Shown here: in pieces, positions 1-8,488 of the stretch | Numbering within the stretch: position 1 is the first letter of the stretch | Layout of the letters: each line of letters opens with the position of its first letter | Assembly (NCBI GenBank): GCA_937918905.1 | Contig: CAKZSH010000179.1 | Span: 1-37,688 of the forward strand | Origin: an uncultured Saprospiraceae bacterium | Lineage (GTDB): Bacteria; Bacteroidota; Bacteroidia; Chitinophagales; Saprospiraceae | Length of the DNA stretch: 37,688 bases | Direction of reading: 5' to 3' | The notes under the pieces: model-generated | The model's input: the letters and a program-made list of their open reading frames with translations, nothing else | Databases searched by the model: none | Told to the model about the DNA's origin: nothing | Translations under genes and position numbers: made by a program

Positions 1-312
1 AATTTGAATTTTAGAATAATTAAGAATTATATGTCGTCCCTCTGGGACTAACAATACATTTACAGCTTATTTTCTACCAATATTTCGTGCCTCTGGCACT
101 TTACGAACATATATTAAAAAATTAAGTTGACGCGTATGCGATTATTCGGGATAGATGATTTGATAAAAAATAAATTAAGGGACGTAGTTCCGTCCCTATT
201 TCTTTTCACTTGAACTGTTGATTCGCATTAATAATCGAATATTGGATTTTCACAGTTCGTAGTTTTTGATTTTAATTGAATTTATTATCCGCAACTTGGA
301 TTAAATAATGAT
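1..312. repeat. Intergenic region with three small hairpins
   Basis: No gene is seen here. Positions 36-48 read GTCCC-TCT-GGGAC and 90-102 read GTGCC-TCT-GGCAC: the same stem-loop with one base pair swapped from C-G to G-C and a similar flank (tcg before the stem). A third hairpin at 179-196 (GGGACG-TAGTTC-CGTCCC) uses the same GGGAC/GTCCC word. The paired change suggests that the structure is kept rather than the exact sequence. Function is unknown; a structured 5' region for ribA or a dispersed repeat cluster are both possible. No promoter could be assigned. Confidence 0.6.
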
Positions 313-897
313 ATGGAAAGACAAGCAGAAGCAGTATTACCGACCGACTGGGGAAATTTTAATATGATTGCCTACGCAGATAATGAGCAGGAACAAATGC
401 CTCATTTGGCTATGGTTCATGAACATTTTGACCCCTCAAAAACAGTACTTCTAAGAGTTCATTCAGAGTGTATGACTGGTGATCTTTTTAGTTCTCATCG
501 ATGTGATTGTGGAGAGCAACTAGAGACTGCTATGGAATTATCTGCCGAACATGGAGGAGTCGTAATTTATCTAAGACAAGAAGGTCGTGGTATTGGATTA
601 ATCAATAAATTGAAAGCCTATCAACTCCAAGATACAGGCATCAATACTGCAGATGCCAATACTCATTTAGGATTTAAGGTGGATGCCAGACATTATGACA
701 TTGCTATAAAAATTATGCAAGATTTAGGAATTAAAAGAATAAATCTTTTAACTAATAATCCTGATAAAATTAAGGAGATTGATGAATCTCCTATCCTTGT
801 CGAAAATAGAGTCCCGCTTATCATTAAGCCTAAAAAAGAAAATATCGGTTACTTTAAAACGAAGCAGGACTTGATGGGACATCTTTTTGATGAATAA
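313..897 (+). CDS. ribA: GTP cyclohydrolase II (monofunctional)
   Basis: Catalyses the first committed step of riboflavin synthesis: GTP to 2,5-diamino-6-ribosylamino-pyrimidinone 5'-phosphate, formate and pyrophosphate, in the cytosol. The zinc-binding cysteines are present as C53, C64 and C66 in the block HSECMTGDLFSSHRCDCGEQ, followed by the family motif YLRQEGRGIGL at about 87-97 and the C-terminal block LLTNNPDK. At 194 residues it is a stand-alone RibA with no fused RibB (DHBP synthase) domain. The ATG at 313 fits the usual N-terminus; an ATG at 308 is out of frame. It converges on the SGNH gene, and a long inverted repeat lies between them. No other riboflavin gene is in the window. 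Confidence 0.95.
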   Translation: MERQAEAVLPTDWGNFNMIAYADNEQEQMPHLAMVHEHFDPSKTVLLRVHSECMTGDLFSSHRCDCGEQLETAMELSAEHGGVVIYLRQEGRGIGLINKLKAYQLQDTGINTADANTHLGFKVDARHYDIAIKIMQDLGIKRINLLTNNPDKIKEIDESPILVENRVPLIIKPKKENIGYFKTKQDLMGHLFDE

Positions 898-903
898 CAA
901 TTG

Positions 904-998
904 AATCAAAATCAAAATATCAATCAAAATCAAAAATCGAAAAACGGGTGCTCACCGTATATTAATTTTTGATTTTGATTGACATTTTGATTTTGATT
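904..998. repeat. 34-bp near-perfect inverted repeat between convergent genes
   Basis: The arms at 904-937 and 965-998 pair with one mismatch over 34 bases and are built of TCAAAATCAAAA-like units; the centre contains GGTG-CT-CACC. The right arm covers the stop codon of the leftward SGNH gene (997-999). It could act as a bidirectional terminator for ribA and the SGNH gene. A 20-base piece of the right arm (975-994) recurs exactly at 33011-33030, so this belongs to a dispersed family rather than being only a local terminator. Confidence 0.8.
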
Positions 999-2034
999 AA
1001 TTAGATAACATCTCTCGAACCCGACCTTCCAAAGCATCAGCAACCACCTCATGTCCTCTTTCATTCCAATGCCAACCATCGTAAGTGAATATTTCTTCTT
1101 TTCTTCCAAAACGTGCTTCGTTTAATTTATGGGCAACTGAAATTTCGTAATCAATTTTATGGGTTCTACAAAGTTGAATGTAATCATCCATTTGAGGATT
1201 AAAGGCATCTGCGGGAAAGACTAGGAATGGAATATTTTTAGGAATACTTGACTTTATTTTTTTTAAAAGTCTTCCCGTAATTTCATGAGCATTTTTATAA
1301 TGTTCATATTCAAAATGTTGTTCCGCTATTTTTTGTTCAGCAGGTTTTTGATCTTTAGAAACTTTGGATTTTAATTTTTCTTTGACTAAATAAATAGCGT
1401 AAGCCAACTTTGAATATCGACTCCATTGGAGTAAAGTCGGAATTGGAGTTCGATATTCGATTTCATTATTTAGGTTCCAATAAGGTCTTCGAACTCCAAT
1501 TTTATAATTCGCTTCCATTTCCAATTCTGGGTAATTATCAATAAAATCATTACTACAAAATTGCCAAACCACTAGATCAGGTTTTATTTGATCCACTAAC
1601 TTTTCAAACATCAATAATTTTTGTAAAGTACTGTAACCTCCTGCTGCATAGGCATAAATTTCAATAGGCATTCTTTTTTCTAAAAGTCCGTAAAATGTTT
1701 TTTCATTAGAAACTTCTACTGCAATCGTATAGGAATCGCCAATAAACAAGACCTTCTTCTCAATCGTATCAGAAACAATTGTATTTATTTTTTTTATCCC
1801 GTCTTCATGTGTTTTAAAATCAACAACATAATCTTTGCCTGCATTATCTTTAATGGTATCGATAAAATGTTGACTGGGTTTTACTTTCCATCCTAGCTCT
1901 TCATCAATCTCAACGGTATTAAAATGCAAATTTTCTGCACTTTGATGATTTGGTAAAATCAACCGACTACCTACTTCTCCGAGTAATAAAAAAATAAAAA
2001 GTTGAATAAATATAGTTTGGAGTTTGGATTTCAT
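997..2034 (-). CDS. Membrane-anchored SGNH/GDSL-hydrolase-like protein
   Basis: Predicted SGNH-fold protein, possibly an acyl- or acetyl-group hydrolase/transferase acting on a surface glycan. Numbered from the chosen start, the blocks are GDSY (nucleophile S101), AGG at 131-133, SND (N162, block III) and a C-terminal DGWHW (D319, H322), which together give the Ser-Asp-His triad and an oxyanion hole. Residues 6-18 form a single hydrophobic segment, so it is probably anchored or exported. An upstream in-frame start at 2073 adds 13 residues running into a repeat region; the ATG at 2034, directly before the hydrophobic segment, is preferred. It is last in the leftward glycan run, which supports but does not prove a glycan-decorating role. 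Substrate is unknown. Confidence 0.75.
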   Translation of the reverse strand: MKSKLQTIFIQLFIFLLLGEVGSRLILPNHQSAENLHFNTVEIDEELGWKVKPSQHFIDTIKDNAGKDYVVDFKTHEDGIKKINTIVSDTIEKKVLFIGDSYTIAVEVSNEKTFYGLLEKRMPIEIYAYAAGGYSTLQKLLMFEKLVDQIKPDLVVWQFCSNDFIDNYPELEMEANYKIGVRRPYWNLNNEIEYRTPIPTLLQWSRYSKLAYAIYLVKEKLKSKVSKDQKPAEQKIAEQHFEYEHYKNAHEITGRLLKKIKSSIPKNIPFLVFPADAFNPQMDDYIQLCRTHKIDYEISVAHKLNEARFGRKEEIFTYDGWHWNERGHEVVADALEGRVREMLSN

Positions 2035-2073
2035 TTTTTTAAATGTTGATTTTTTGCAAATATTCAGCACCAC

Positions 2074-2190
2074 TTTGTAACCGCCAACTTCAGTTGGCAG
2101 GCTGTTCTAAAATATAGAATATTCATTGTTTTAAAGTTATTTGAACAACTACTTTATGACAACCTGCCAACTGAATTTGGCGGTTACAAA
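2074..2190. repeat. 28-bp inverted repeat between gmhB-like and SGNH genes
   Basis: The arms 2074-2101 and 2163-2190 match at 27 of 28 positions when one is reverse-complemented. The right arm includes the TAA stop of the gmhB-like gene (2184-2186). The 61-base centre is AT-rich and has no run of T suited to a classic terminator. In a leftward polycistronic RNA it would form a long stem between the two cistrons. Confidence 0.8.
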
Positions 2191-2753
2191 TCATTCATCA
2201 ACTCTGTTTCAGGATCATCGAGATACTCAGCCAACTGCCATAAATTCTCAAATCGTCCATCTACTGGTATGTTTGCTGTTCTCTCATTTTCTTCTTCTTT
2301 GCCTTCTATAAAAATAGTTTTCATTCCTAATTGCCACCCAAATTCCATATCAGAAAAAGAATCCCCAACCATCATTGATTTTTGGAAATCTATTGTTGGA
2401 AAATCTCTTTTTGCCAGCCAACCCATTCCTGGATTAGGTTTTCGAGTGGGTGGATTATCCTTACGAAGACCTGGAGCAAAATAAGCTTTGTTAATATCGC
2501 CACCATGATTTTTAACTGCTGCAATCATGTTATCATGAATAACCTGAAGTTCTGCTTCAGTCATCAATCCTTTCCCGATACCTTGCTGATTGGTAACGAC
2601 TACTATAATTTCAAAATATTCTTTGAATAATTTTATCGCATCCAGACATCGATATGTAAATTTAAAGTCTTCCCATTTTCCAACGTACTGATTCGGAAGT
2701 CGTTGGTTAATGACTCCATCTCGATCAAGGAAAAGTGTCCAGTTATTTTTCAT
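2184..2753 (-). CDS. gmhB: D-glycero-D-manno-heptose-1,7-bisphosphate 7-phosphatase-like HAD protein
   Basis: HAD subfamily IIIA phosphatase expected to remove the 7-phosphate from D,D-heptose-1,7-bisphosphate in ADP- or GDP-heptose precursor synthesis. Visible motifs: DRDGVIN (D10 nucleophile, D12 acid/base), VVTNQQGIGKG (T54, N55) and MVGDSFSDMEFG (D131, D135). The zinc-binding Cys/His loop of E. coli GmhB is not present: the segment around 91-110 (YFAPG...TRKPNPGM) has no cysteine, so this is a zinc-less form. 189 residues is the normal length. It starts 5 bases after the GT-C-like gene ends and lies two genes from gmhA, which strongly supports the heptose role over histidinol-phosphatase. 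Confidence 0.85.
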   Translation of the reverse strand: MKNNWTLFLDRDGVINQRLPNQYVGKWEDFKFTYRCLDAIKLFKEYFEIIVVVTNQQGIGKGLMTEAELQVIHDNMIAAVKNHGGDINKAYFAPGLRKDNPPTRKPNPGMGWLAKRDFPTIDFQKSMMVGDSFSDMEFGWQLGMKTIFIEGKEEENERTANIPVDGRFENLWQLAEYLDDPETELMNDL

Positions 2754-2758
2754 GAAAT

Positions 2759-4240
2759 TTATTTTTTATACAAAACTCCCTCGCCTCCAAATTCTTTTAC
2801 TTTTACATATTTTTCAGATACTTTGCGAATATCCTTTTTCTGAACATACAAATAATCAGCTTCCGTCTCCTCACTCAAAGTCTGCTCATCCACCCGAGAT
2901 AATTGACCAATTCGATTCAATAAAAATTGCTCTTGATAAAAATGTGTAGCTGGCTCAAAAATAAAATAAACCGCAACATGTGATTTTTTATTTTGAGGTA
3001 AAATCTCGTCTAAGTAATTGACCATCTCTTTTGTATAAGCATCATATTTCCACTCCACCGTTTCTTTCAAGTCAAATGTACGATAAAAATGATTACATGA
3101 AAAAACAATCAGTAACAATGCAATTACAATTACGCTTTTATGATTTATTTTTTGAAAAAAAAATTCAAAACCCACATATGCCGCTAATCCAAAAACAGGA
3201 AGTAACATAACTGCCTTTCGCCCCTGTAAATATTTAACATCCAAAAGAAAATGCTGAACCACCGTACTCATCAATATTAAAATCATCAACCCTACCACAC
3301 AAAAATGAACCTTTGAAAACGTTGTTCCATTTTTTTTAAAAAAACAAAAAACCCCACAAACAGTCGAAAAGCTCAACAAAACCAAGGAAAACAATACAAA
3401 TACATTTGTGGTATATGGATGGATGTACCCTTGCGACATCACACTCAACTTTACTAAATCCACAAAACTCTGACTCAAACTATCTACTCCATAAACAAAC
3501 TCCCCCTTAGAACTCAAATGTTCAATTGGCGTTTTTAATAAAAAAAACAATACAATTGCAGAAACTATTGGAATAGTGAAATTCGAGAAATCAAATTTCA
3601 TTTTAGATTTATTATTTCTCAAAAAATATTTTTCCAAAATAAAAAAAACAAACACTCCTGAAAGGCTCGCCCAATAATTCAAAAAAACAAAGTTACTCAA
3701 CACCGCCAAAATAGACCCTACATAACAATATATTCCCATTCTAAAAATACCATTTTCTATCCATCTCAATAAAAAATAAATACTCATCATCATCATTCCT
3801 ACTCCTAGTCCATAACCTCTTGCCAAAGAAAAAAATTCAATCAAAAAAGGATTTAAATTCAAAAAACAAAATCCGACTAAAGCAATCCAAAAATCCTTCG
3901 AATATCTTATAACAATAGAAATGGAAAAAATCAGGTAAATAAAATGTCCCAATAAATTAGGTAATCGCAAGGTAAATTCCGACACTCCAAACATACCTAT
4001 TGAACCTTGCATCAAAAAAGTATTGAACAAATGATTGTTCGCATCCATCCAGCAAAAGTTCGAAAAAAAACATTTAAAAATTGAATTGGGAACATGACTA
4101 AAATAAGTACTTGCTTCATCGCAAGTTATACTGAGGTGAGTCGCTCGATACGAAGTGTAAATCAATAATCCTAGCGCAAGAAAAAAAAATATCGCATTTT
4201 GAAAAAGTGATATTTTAAAAGCAGGATTATTTTTTTCCAT
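2759..4240 (-). CDS. Polytopic GT-C / GT39-like glycosyltransferase
   Basis: A 493-residue protein with roughly ten membrane helices. Shortly after the first helix comes a CDEAST motif (D41-E42) in the first periplasmic loop, the position of the catalytic Asp in GT-C enzymes of the ArnT/PMT/GT39 type, which use polyprenyl-phosphate sugars as donors. The C-terminal ~90 residues are soluble. It lies 14 bases after gmhA and 5 before gmhB, so it is probably cotranscribed with them. The nearby GT2 could make its polyprenyl-phosphate-sugar donor, which is an inference. Acceptor (lipid A, O-antigen or protein) cannot be told from sequence. Confidence 0.7.
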   Translation of the reverse strand: MEKNNPAFKISLFQNAIFFFLALGLLIYTSYRATHLSITCDEASTYFSHVPNSIFKCFFSNFCWMDANNHLFNTFLMQGSIGMFGVSEFTLRLPNLLGHFIYLIFSISIVIRYSKDFWIALVGFCFLNLNPFLIEFFSLARGYGLGVGMMMMSIYFLLRWIENGIFRMGIYCYVGSILAVLSNFVFLNYWASLSGVFVFFILEKYFLRNNKSKMKFDFSNFTIPIVSAIVLFFLLKTPIEHLSSKGEFVYGVDSLSQSFVDLVKLSVMSQGYIHPYTTNVFVLFSLVLLSFSTVCGVFCFFKKNGTTFSKVHFCVVGLMILILMSTVVQHFLLDVKYLQGRKAVMLLPVFGLAAYVGFEFFFQKINHKSVIVIALLLIVFSCNHFYRTFDLKETVEWKYDAYTKEMVNYLDEILPQNKKSHVAVYFIFEPATHFYQEQFLLNRIGQLSRVDEQTLSEETEADYLYVQKKDIRKVSEKYVKVKEFGGEGVLYKK

Positions 4241-4254
4241 GATAAAAGTGGTTA

Positions 4255-4836
4255 CTAATGAGTCCCTTCAAAGGCAGCCTCCACCAATTCACAAATAATA
4301 TGTCCTACTAAAATATGCGCTTCTTGAATTCGAGGAGTATCAGTAGATGGCATATTTAACAATACATTTGCAAGATCTTTCATCGCACCACCTGATGCTC
4401 CCGTCATAGCGATTGTTGTAACGCCTTGTTCATTTGCTTGATGTATGGCTTTGATAATATTTGGAGAATTACCAGAGGTGGACATGGCAAAAAGGACATC
4501 TCCTTTTCTTCCTTTAGCTCTTATGAGTCGAGCATAAATGTCATCATATCCATAATCGTTAGCTACTGCTGTGAGGTAAGAAGTATTGACGTGAAGGGCT
4601 TCTGCAAACAAAGGTTTTCTTTCTAAATAAAATCGCCCTGAAAGTTCGGCTGCTAAATGTTGTGCATCAGATGCACTCCCTCCATTTCCACAAAAAAGTA
4701 TTTTTTTATCTGCCTTTAAAGCATTGATACATAAGTCAACCACCTTCTGAATTGCTTCCTGCAAATCTTGGTTTTCCAAGATTTGTTGACTGATGTAAAT
4801 GTTTTGTTGTAAAACTTTTGGTATTTGTAAATTCAT
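4255..4836 (-). CDS. gmhA: Phosphoheptose isomerase (sedoheptulose-7-phosphate isomerase)
   Basis: SIS-domain enzyme converting sedoheptulose 7-phosphate to D-glycero-D-manno-heptose 7-phosphate, the first step of heptose synthesis. Visible features include the phosphate-binding FCGNGGSASDAQHLAAEL block, the STSGNSPNI segment and the C-terminal IQEAHILVGHIICELVE helix carrying the catalytic His. The ATG at 4836 gives 193 residues, the normal family length. An in-frame start at 4899 would add 21 residues encoded inside an inverted repeat and is rejected. It is 14 bases upstream of the GT-C-like gene. The partner kinase and nucleotidyltransferase are not in the window. Confidence 0.93.
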   Translation of the reverse strand: MNLQIPKVLQQNIYISQQILENQDLQEAIQKVVDLCINALKADKKILFCGNGGSASDAQHLAAELSGRFYLERKPLFAEALHVNTSYLTAVANDYGYDDIYARLIRAKGRKGDVLFAMSTSGNSPNIIKAIHQANEQGVTTIAMTGASGGAMKDLANVLLNMPSTDTPRIQEAHILVGHIICELVEAAFEGTH

Positions 4837-4858
4837 GTTTGTTTTTGTTCTAACTTCT

Positions 4859-4925
4859 AAGTTGATAATTTTAGTATTCACAAGGTAACTTGAAGTCATC
4901 TTGTGAATACTAAAATTATCAACTT
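4859..4925. repeat. 26-bp perfect inverted repeat between GT4 gene and gmhA
   Basis: The arms 4859-4884 and 4900-4925 are exact reverse complements, separated by a 15-base loop. The right arm covers the GT4 stop codon (4919-4921), and the left arm ends about 22 bases upstream of the gmhA start. In a leftward transcript the stem would stand between the GT4 stop and the gmhA start. No run of T follows it, so a simple intrinsic terminator is unlikely; RNA processing, attenuation or a mobile palindrome are alternatives. Confidence 0.9.
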
Positions 4926-6067
4926 GTGAGTACTTTAAACTCTGCTAATTTTTCAATCGCATTAATCATATTTCCCCAAGAGAATATTTTCTTATCCTCT
5001 TTTACTCTCGCTACAAATTCTTCTTTACGATTGGCTTGAAAATAATTTACAATCGCATCTGCAATTGCTTTGGGTTCAACATCGACGACATAGCCCGCTT
5101 CATTATGAGCAACTATCTCGGGTAAACCTCCTACCCTAGTCACTACCATTGGTTTATCAAAAAAATAAGCCAAACTTGAAACGCCACTTTGTGTTGCAGT
5201 ACGATAAGGTTGCGTGACCAAATCAGCAGCGCAAAAGTAATATTTTACATCTTCATTAGAAATAAATTCCGTCCTCATTATTAATTGATCTTCAATTCCC
5301 AAGGACTGAATTTGATTTTGATATTTTTCTTCATTAGAATAATATTCCCCCGCCACGATTAATTTGATTTTCATTTTCCGAATTCGTTCATCCGCCATTG
5401 CATCAAGTAGTAAATCTAACCCTTTGTAATCTCTAATAAATCCAAAAAACAAAAGGTATCGAAAATCTTTTGAAAGCCCTAAATGCTCCAAAGCAGTTTC
5501 ATAACTAACTGCTGTTCCAAAATTATCAGAGATAGGATGCTCCGCTAAAACGATTTTTTTCTTTTTTGTAAAAGTTCTTAACTGTTCCTCCACCGTCTTA
5601 GACATTACCAAAAAAGAATCACAGGCACTCACAAAATATTTTGCAAAAATATAATCCCCAGGTCTTTTTTCATGTGGAATAATGTTATCAACGAATCCTA
5701 CAATTTTCGTTTTTTTATTCCTTCGAATTATTCGTAGCATCGTTCCAAAGCTCGGCCCCATAAATGGTAACCAAAATCTACCAATGACTAAATCAGGTGC
5801 CATTTGTTGAATTTCAAGACCTACTTTTATCCAATTAAAAGGGTTGACAGAATTGACTTTAGTTTTGATATGAATTTGTTCTGGTGGGGGATCTTCTGAG
5901 TATTGGGTTTTTCCTGGAAAAAGAAAATTAGGATATTGAAGACTGAAAGAATAAATCGTCACCTCATATCCATCCTCTTGCATCACCTCTGCCAATCTTT
6001 GATTGAATATGGCAATGCCTCCACGAAGTGGGTAAGCTGGACCGATGATGATAACTTTTTTTTTCAT
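4919..6067 (-). CDS. Glycosyltransferase family 4
   Basis: A 382-residue cytosolic GT-B retaining glycosyltransferase. The N-terminal domain opens with KVIIIGPAYPLRGGIAIFNQ, the glycine-rich loop typical of GT4. The C-terminal donor-binding domain has LLFFGFIRDYKGLDLLLDAM, LIVAGEYY, then the block TQSGVSSLAYFFDKPMVVTR followed by GGLPEIV, where the usual E-x7-E motif is modified to begin at S/G. It sits between the GT2 and gmhA in the same orientation, pointing to assembly of a cell-surface glycan. Donor and acceptor cannot be predicted. Confidence 0.85.
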   Translation of the reverse strand: MKKKVIIIGPAYPLRGGIAIFNQRLAEVMQEDGYEVTIYSFSLQYPNFLFPGKTQYSEDPPPEQIHIKTKVNSVNPFNWIKVGLEIQQMAPDLVIGRFWLPFMGPSFGTMLRIIRRNKKTKIVGFVDNIIPHEKRPGDYIFAKYFVSACDSFLVMSKTVEEQLRTFTKKKKIVLAEHPISDNFGTAVSYETALEHLGLSKDFRYLLFFGFIRDYKGLDLLLDAMADERIRKMKIKLIVAGEYYSNEEKYQNQIQSLGIEDQLIMRTEFISNEDVKYYFCAADLVTQPYRTATQSGVSSLAYFFDKPMVVTRVGGLPEIVAHNEAGYVVDVEPKAIADAIVNYFQANRKEEFVARVKEDKKIFSWGNMINAIEKLAEFKVLTS

Positions 6068-6086
6068 AGTTAAATTGTGGGAATTC

Positions 6087-6133
6087 GTGATTAGTGATTC
6101 GTAATTAGTTCATAGTTACGAATCACCAATTAC
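6087..6133. repeat. Short inverted repeat between GT2 and GT4 genes
   Basis: The arms 6087-6104 and 6116-6133 pair at 16 of 18 positions around an 11-base loop and use the word GTGATTAGTGATTCGTAA. It lies about 10 bases after the GT2 stop codon (leftward) and upstream of the GT4 start at 6067. There is no T-run. It fits the pattern of palindromes at cistron boundaries seen across this run. Confidence 0.7.
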
Positions 6134-6143
6134 CAATCACTAA

Positions 6144-7124
6144 CTAATGGTGCGCATGATTATTTTCTTTAATCCCTATTTTAGTTTCGATGAGGTAAGC
6201 ATTTCGATGAGGAGAATTTCGAGAAACCATTTCCGCTAAAAATCCCGTACAGAATAACATTGTTCCAATCAACATAGAGGTCAATGCCAAATAAAACCAT
6301 GAAATATCTGCAATGTTTTTGGCAACGACTCCATTATAAAGGCTCCAAAGTTTGGATGCTCCTAAATAAAAAAACAATCCAAATCCTACCACAAACATGA
6401 TTGAACCGATGCTTCCAAAAAAGTGCATTGGACGTTTTCCAAATCTTCCTACAAAAACAATCGACAACAAATCCAACGGGCCTCGTATAAATCTCGCTAG
6501 GCTTCCAAATTTTGTAACACCAAACTTACGGGCTTGATGCTGTACCACTTTCTCTCCTATATTTTTAAATCCTGCCCACTTGGCAATAACTGGAATGTAA
6601 CGATGCATTTCGCCATACACTTCTATGGTTTTGACCAACTCATTTTTATAAGCTTTCAATCCACAGTTCATATCGTTTAGTTTGATACCAGTCATCAGTC
6701 GTGTAACTCCATTGTATAATTTGGTAGGAATTGTTTTGGAAAGTGGGTCGTGGCGTTCTTTTTTCCAACCTGAAACTAAATCATATCCATCTTCCATAAT
6801 CATTCGATACAACTCAGGAATCTCATCAGGGCTATCTTGCAAATCAGCATCCATCGTAATCACCACATCACCTTGCGCATCTTGAAATCCCGTATGCAAT
6901 GCCGCAGCCTTTCCATAATTTCTTCTAAATTTTATTCCTTTGACATTTGGATTCAATTCGGTGAGTCCTTGAATGACCTTCCATGAATTATCAGTGCTGC
7001 CGTCATCCACCATCAAAACTTCATAGCTAAAGCCATGCTTTTGCATCACTCGACGAATCCACGCTTCTAATTCACTCAAGGATTCATCTTCATTTAGTAG
7101 AGGTATTACAACCGTTATATCCAT
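6144..7124 (-). CDS. DPM1/GtrB-type family 2 glycosyltransferase with two C-terminal membrane helices
   Basis: A 326-residue enzyme with an N-terminal GT-A domain and two C-terminal membrane helices (about 233-255 and 273-297). Motifs: VVIPLLNEDESL, the nucleotide-binding VDDGSTDNSW (D40, D41), RRNYGKAAALHTGFQ, and the metal-binding MDADLQDSPDEIP (D92-A-D94). This architecture is known from dolichol/undecaprenyl-phosphate sugar transferases that charge a polyprenyl phosphate for use by GT-C enzymes. A GT-C-like gene lies three genes downstream, so the two may act in sequence (inference). Preceded by the two DUF4199 genes in the same orientation. Confidence 0.88.
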   Translation of the reverse strand: MDITVVIPLLNEDESLSELEAWIRRVMQKHGFSYEVLMVDDGSTDNSWKVIQGLTELNPNVKGIKFRRNYGKAAALHTGFQDAQGDVVITMDADLQDSPDEIPELYRMIMEDGYDLVSGWKKERHDPLSKTIPTKLYNGVTRLMTGIKLNDMNCGLKAYKNELVKTIEVYGEMHRYIPVIAKWAGFKNIGEKVVQHQARKFGVTKFGSLARFIRGPLDLLSIVFVGRFGKRPMHFFGSIGSIMFVVGFGLFFYLGASKLWSLYNGVVAKNIADISWFYLALTSMLIGTMLFCTGFLAEMVSRNSPHRNAYLIETKIGIKENNHAHH

Positions 7125-7245
7125 GTTCGTTTTTTGAAATTTAAATAGGAAAAGATAAGATGAGGTAAAATGTTTTTTAAAGTTTTCTCAATATATCCAT
7201 TCATGTCTTATTATAACGTTTGAAAAGTAGACTTGTTTCGATGGT

Positions 7246-7328
7246 GTAGCTGTAGCTGTAGCTACGGGTTTTAACCCGTAGGAAAAAATCGATTTAGTAT
7301 TTTTTTTTCTGCGGGTTAAAACCCGCAG
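7246..7328. repeat. Tandem GTAGCT repeat and paired palindromes
   Basis: A (GTAGCT)x3 run at 7246-7263 leads into hairpin CTACGGGTT-TT-AACCCGTAG (7262-7281); a second hairpin CTGCGGGTT-AA-AACCCGCAG lies at 7309-7328. The two hairpins differ by A-T versus G-C pairs in the stem and can also pair with each other, since GTAGCT and AGCTAC flank them. The second ends one base before the DUF4199 stop codon (7329-7331). An AT-rich stretch with a run of T lies between them. It may terminate the DUF4199 transcript but looks more like a compound repeat element. Confidence 0.75.
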
Positions 7329-7826
7329 CTACGTTCTTCGTACCACCATTCCTATCAATAACGCTAAAGGGAACCCTCCGATTATTCCAAAAATATATCT
7401 TTTCACACTTCCTCCAAATGTAGGTGTATAATCTTCAGGCTTCATTTTTCTAATTTCAGAAATGATTTCTTCTCCTTTGTAATATTCAATATGCTCTTGG
7501 TGAGATAATGTTTGATGTATTTCCAAAAGCTCCAAATCGTACACATTCATGATCCAATAAAAAAAGAAAATGTAGTAAGCATTGGTAATTAAAAATACAA
7601 TAAACGGTACTGCCACCATTTGTCTGAAAGGCAATTCTTCTTCCGTTCCTCTATTGCGATGTACGGATACTGCTCCTGCAAACATTCCAATAAAATATAT
7701 AAATACAGTTGACCAAATCACCGCCGAACTCCGCATTAAAGTTTTATCATAAAGATAAAATGCAAAGAGATAAACGATAACTGCGAACCCTGTGAAAATT
7801 CCGTATTTAACTGCTGTCTTATTCAA
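7329..7826 (-). CDS. DUF4199-family membrane protein (first copy)
   Basis: A 165-residue protein that matches the DUF4199 pattern: about four membrane helices, with a soluble segment (about 105-140, rich in Glu/Lys) before the last helix and a basic C-terminus (MVVRRT). DUF4199 proteins are common in Bacteroidota and have no established function. A second member lies directly upstream and shares the same layout, so they look like a diverged tandem pair. The position before a GT2 gene is compatible with a link to envelope glycan assembly, which is inference only. Confidence 0.75.
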   Translation of the reverse strand: MNKTAVKYGIFTGFAVIVYLFAFYLYDKTLMRSSAVIWSTVFIYFIGMFAGAVSVHRNRGTEEELPFRQMVAVPFIVFLITNAYYIFFFYWIMNVYDLELLEIHQTLSHQEHIEYYKGEEIISEIRKMKPEDYTPTFGGSVKRYIFGIIGGFPLALLIGMVVRRT

Positions 7827-7844
7827 ATTGGTTATTAATTGATG

Positions 7845-7884
7845 GGTAAATTAGTTGATTCGGATACCTAATTAACTAATCTAC
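7845..7884. repeat. Imperfect inverted repeat between the DUF4199 copies
   Basis: The arms, about 7846-7860 and 7870-7884, pair at 13 of 15 positions around GTAAATTAGTTGATT. It lies between the end of the upstream DUF4199 gene (stop at 7899) and the start of the downstream copy (7826). No T-run is present. This is a weaker example of the boundary palindromes in this run. Confidence 0.5.
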
Positions 7885-7898
7885 ATGTTAACAAATCA

Positions 7899-8438
7899 CT
7901 AACTCAAAGGTCGTTCTCTTTTAGTAAATAAACTAACAAATAATCCAATAAATAAAATACTCAACCAAGCCATTGTCATCATAAATATAGGATTGCTTGT
8001 AGCTTCAACCATCATTTGAGAATACTCTAACATCTCAGGAGGGACTTCTCCATCTTCCACTTGTGCTCTGATTTTATCTAATTCTCTTTGTTGTAATTCA
8101 TGGGTCTCAGATTCATTTACACTATTATTATAAAACACCCAAAGCCCTACCACTAACCCATAAGATATCCCCATCCAAAAACAAACTGCCAATCCTCTAC
8201 GAAAAGAAATGAATCCTCCCAACTCATTATCTCGATGATGTCTAATTGCAAAAACGATGACTGCAATAGAAATCGCTAAGGAAATCGTCCCTGATAATAA
8301 TGCTCCAATACCAATTAAACTTCCCAAGATTTGAAAAGCAAGTCCAACAAAGACTAATATAATTCCATATTTTAAACCCGTTTGCATTGGAGTAATTTGT
8401 CTTGGGTCAGGTGGGATATTTTCATCTATAATTGCCAT
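7899..8438 (-). CDS. DUF4199-family membrane protein (second copy)
   Basis: A 179-residue membrane protein with three hydrophobic segments near the N-terminus and one at the C-terminus (about 153-172), and a charged segment (about 110-145) between. The central motif RDNELGGFISFRRGLAVCFWMG matches the DUF4199 signature in which a Gly-x-Phe-Arg segment precedes a helix. It is the upstream member of the tandem pair; similarity to the neighbour is mainly in topology. Function unknown. Confidence 0.75.
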   Translation of the reverse strand: MAIIDENIPPDPRQITPMQTGLKYGIILVFVGLAFQILGSLIGIGALLSGTISLAISIAVIVFAIRHHRDNELGGFISFRRGLAVCFWMGISYGLVVGLWVFYNNSVNESETHELQQRELDKIRAQVEDGEVPPEMLEYSQMMVEATSNPIFMMTMAWLSILFIGLFVSLFTKRERPLS

Positions 8439-8488
8439 AATAATTTTATTTGATTTTTGTAATTAATCAGCGTTCCCAAAACATGGGC

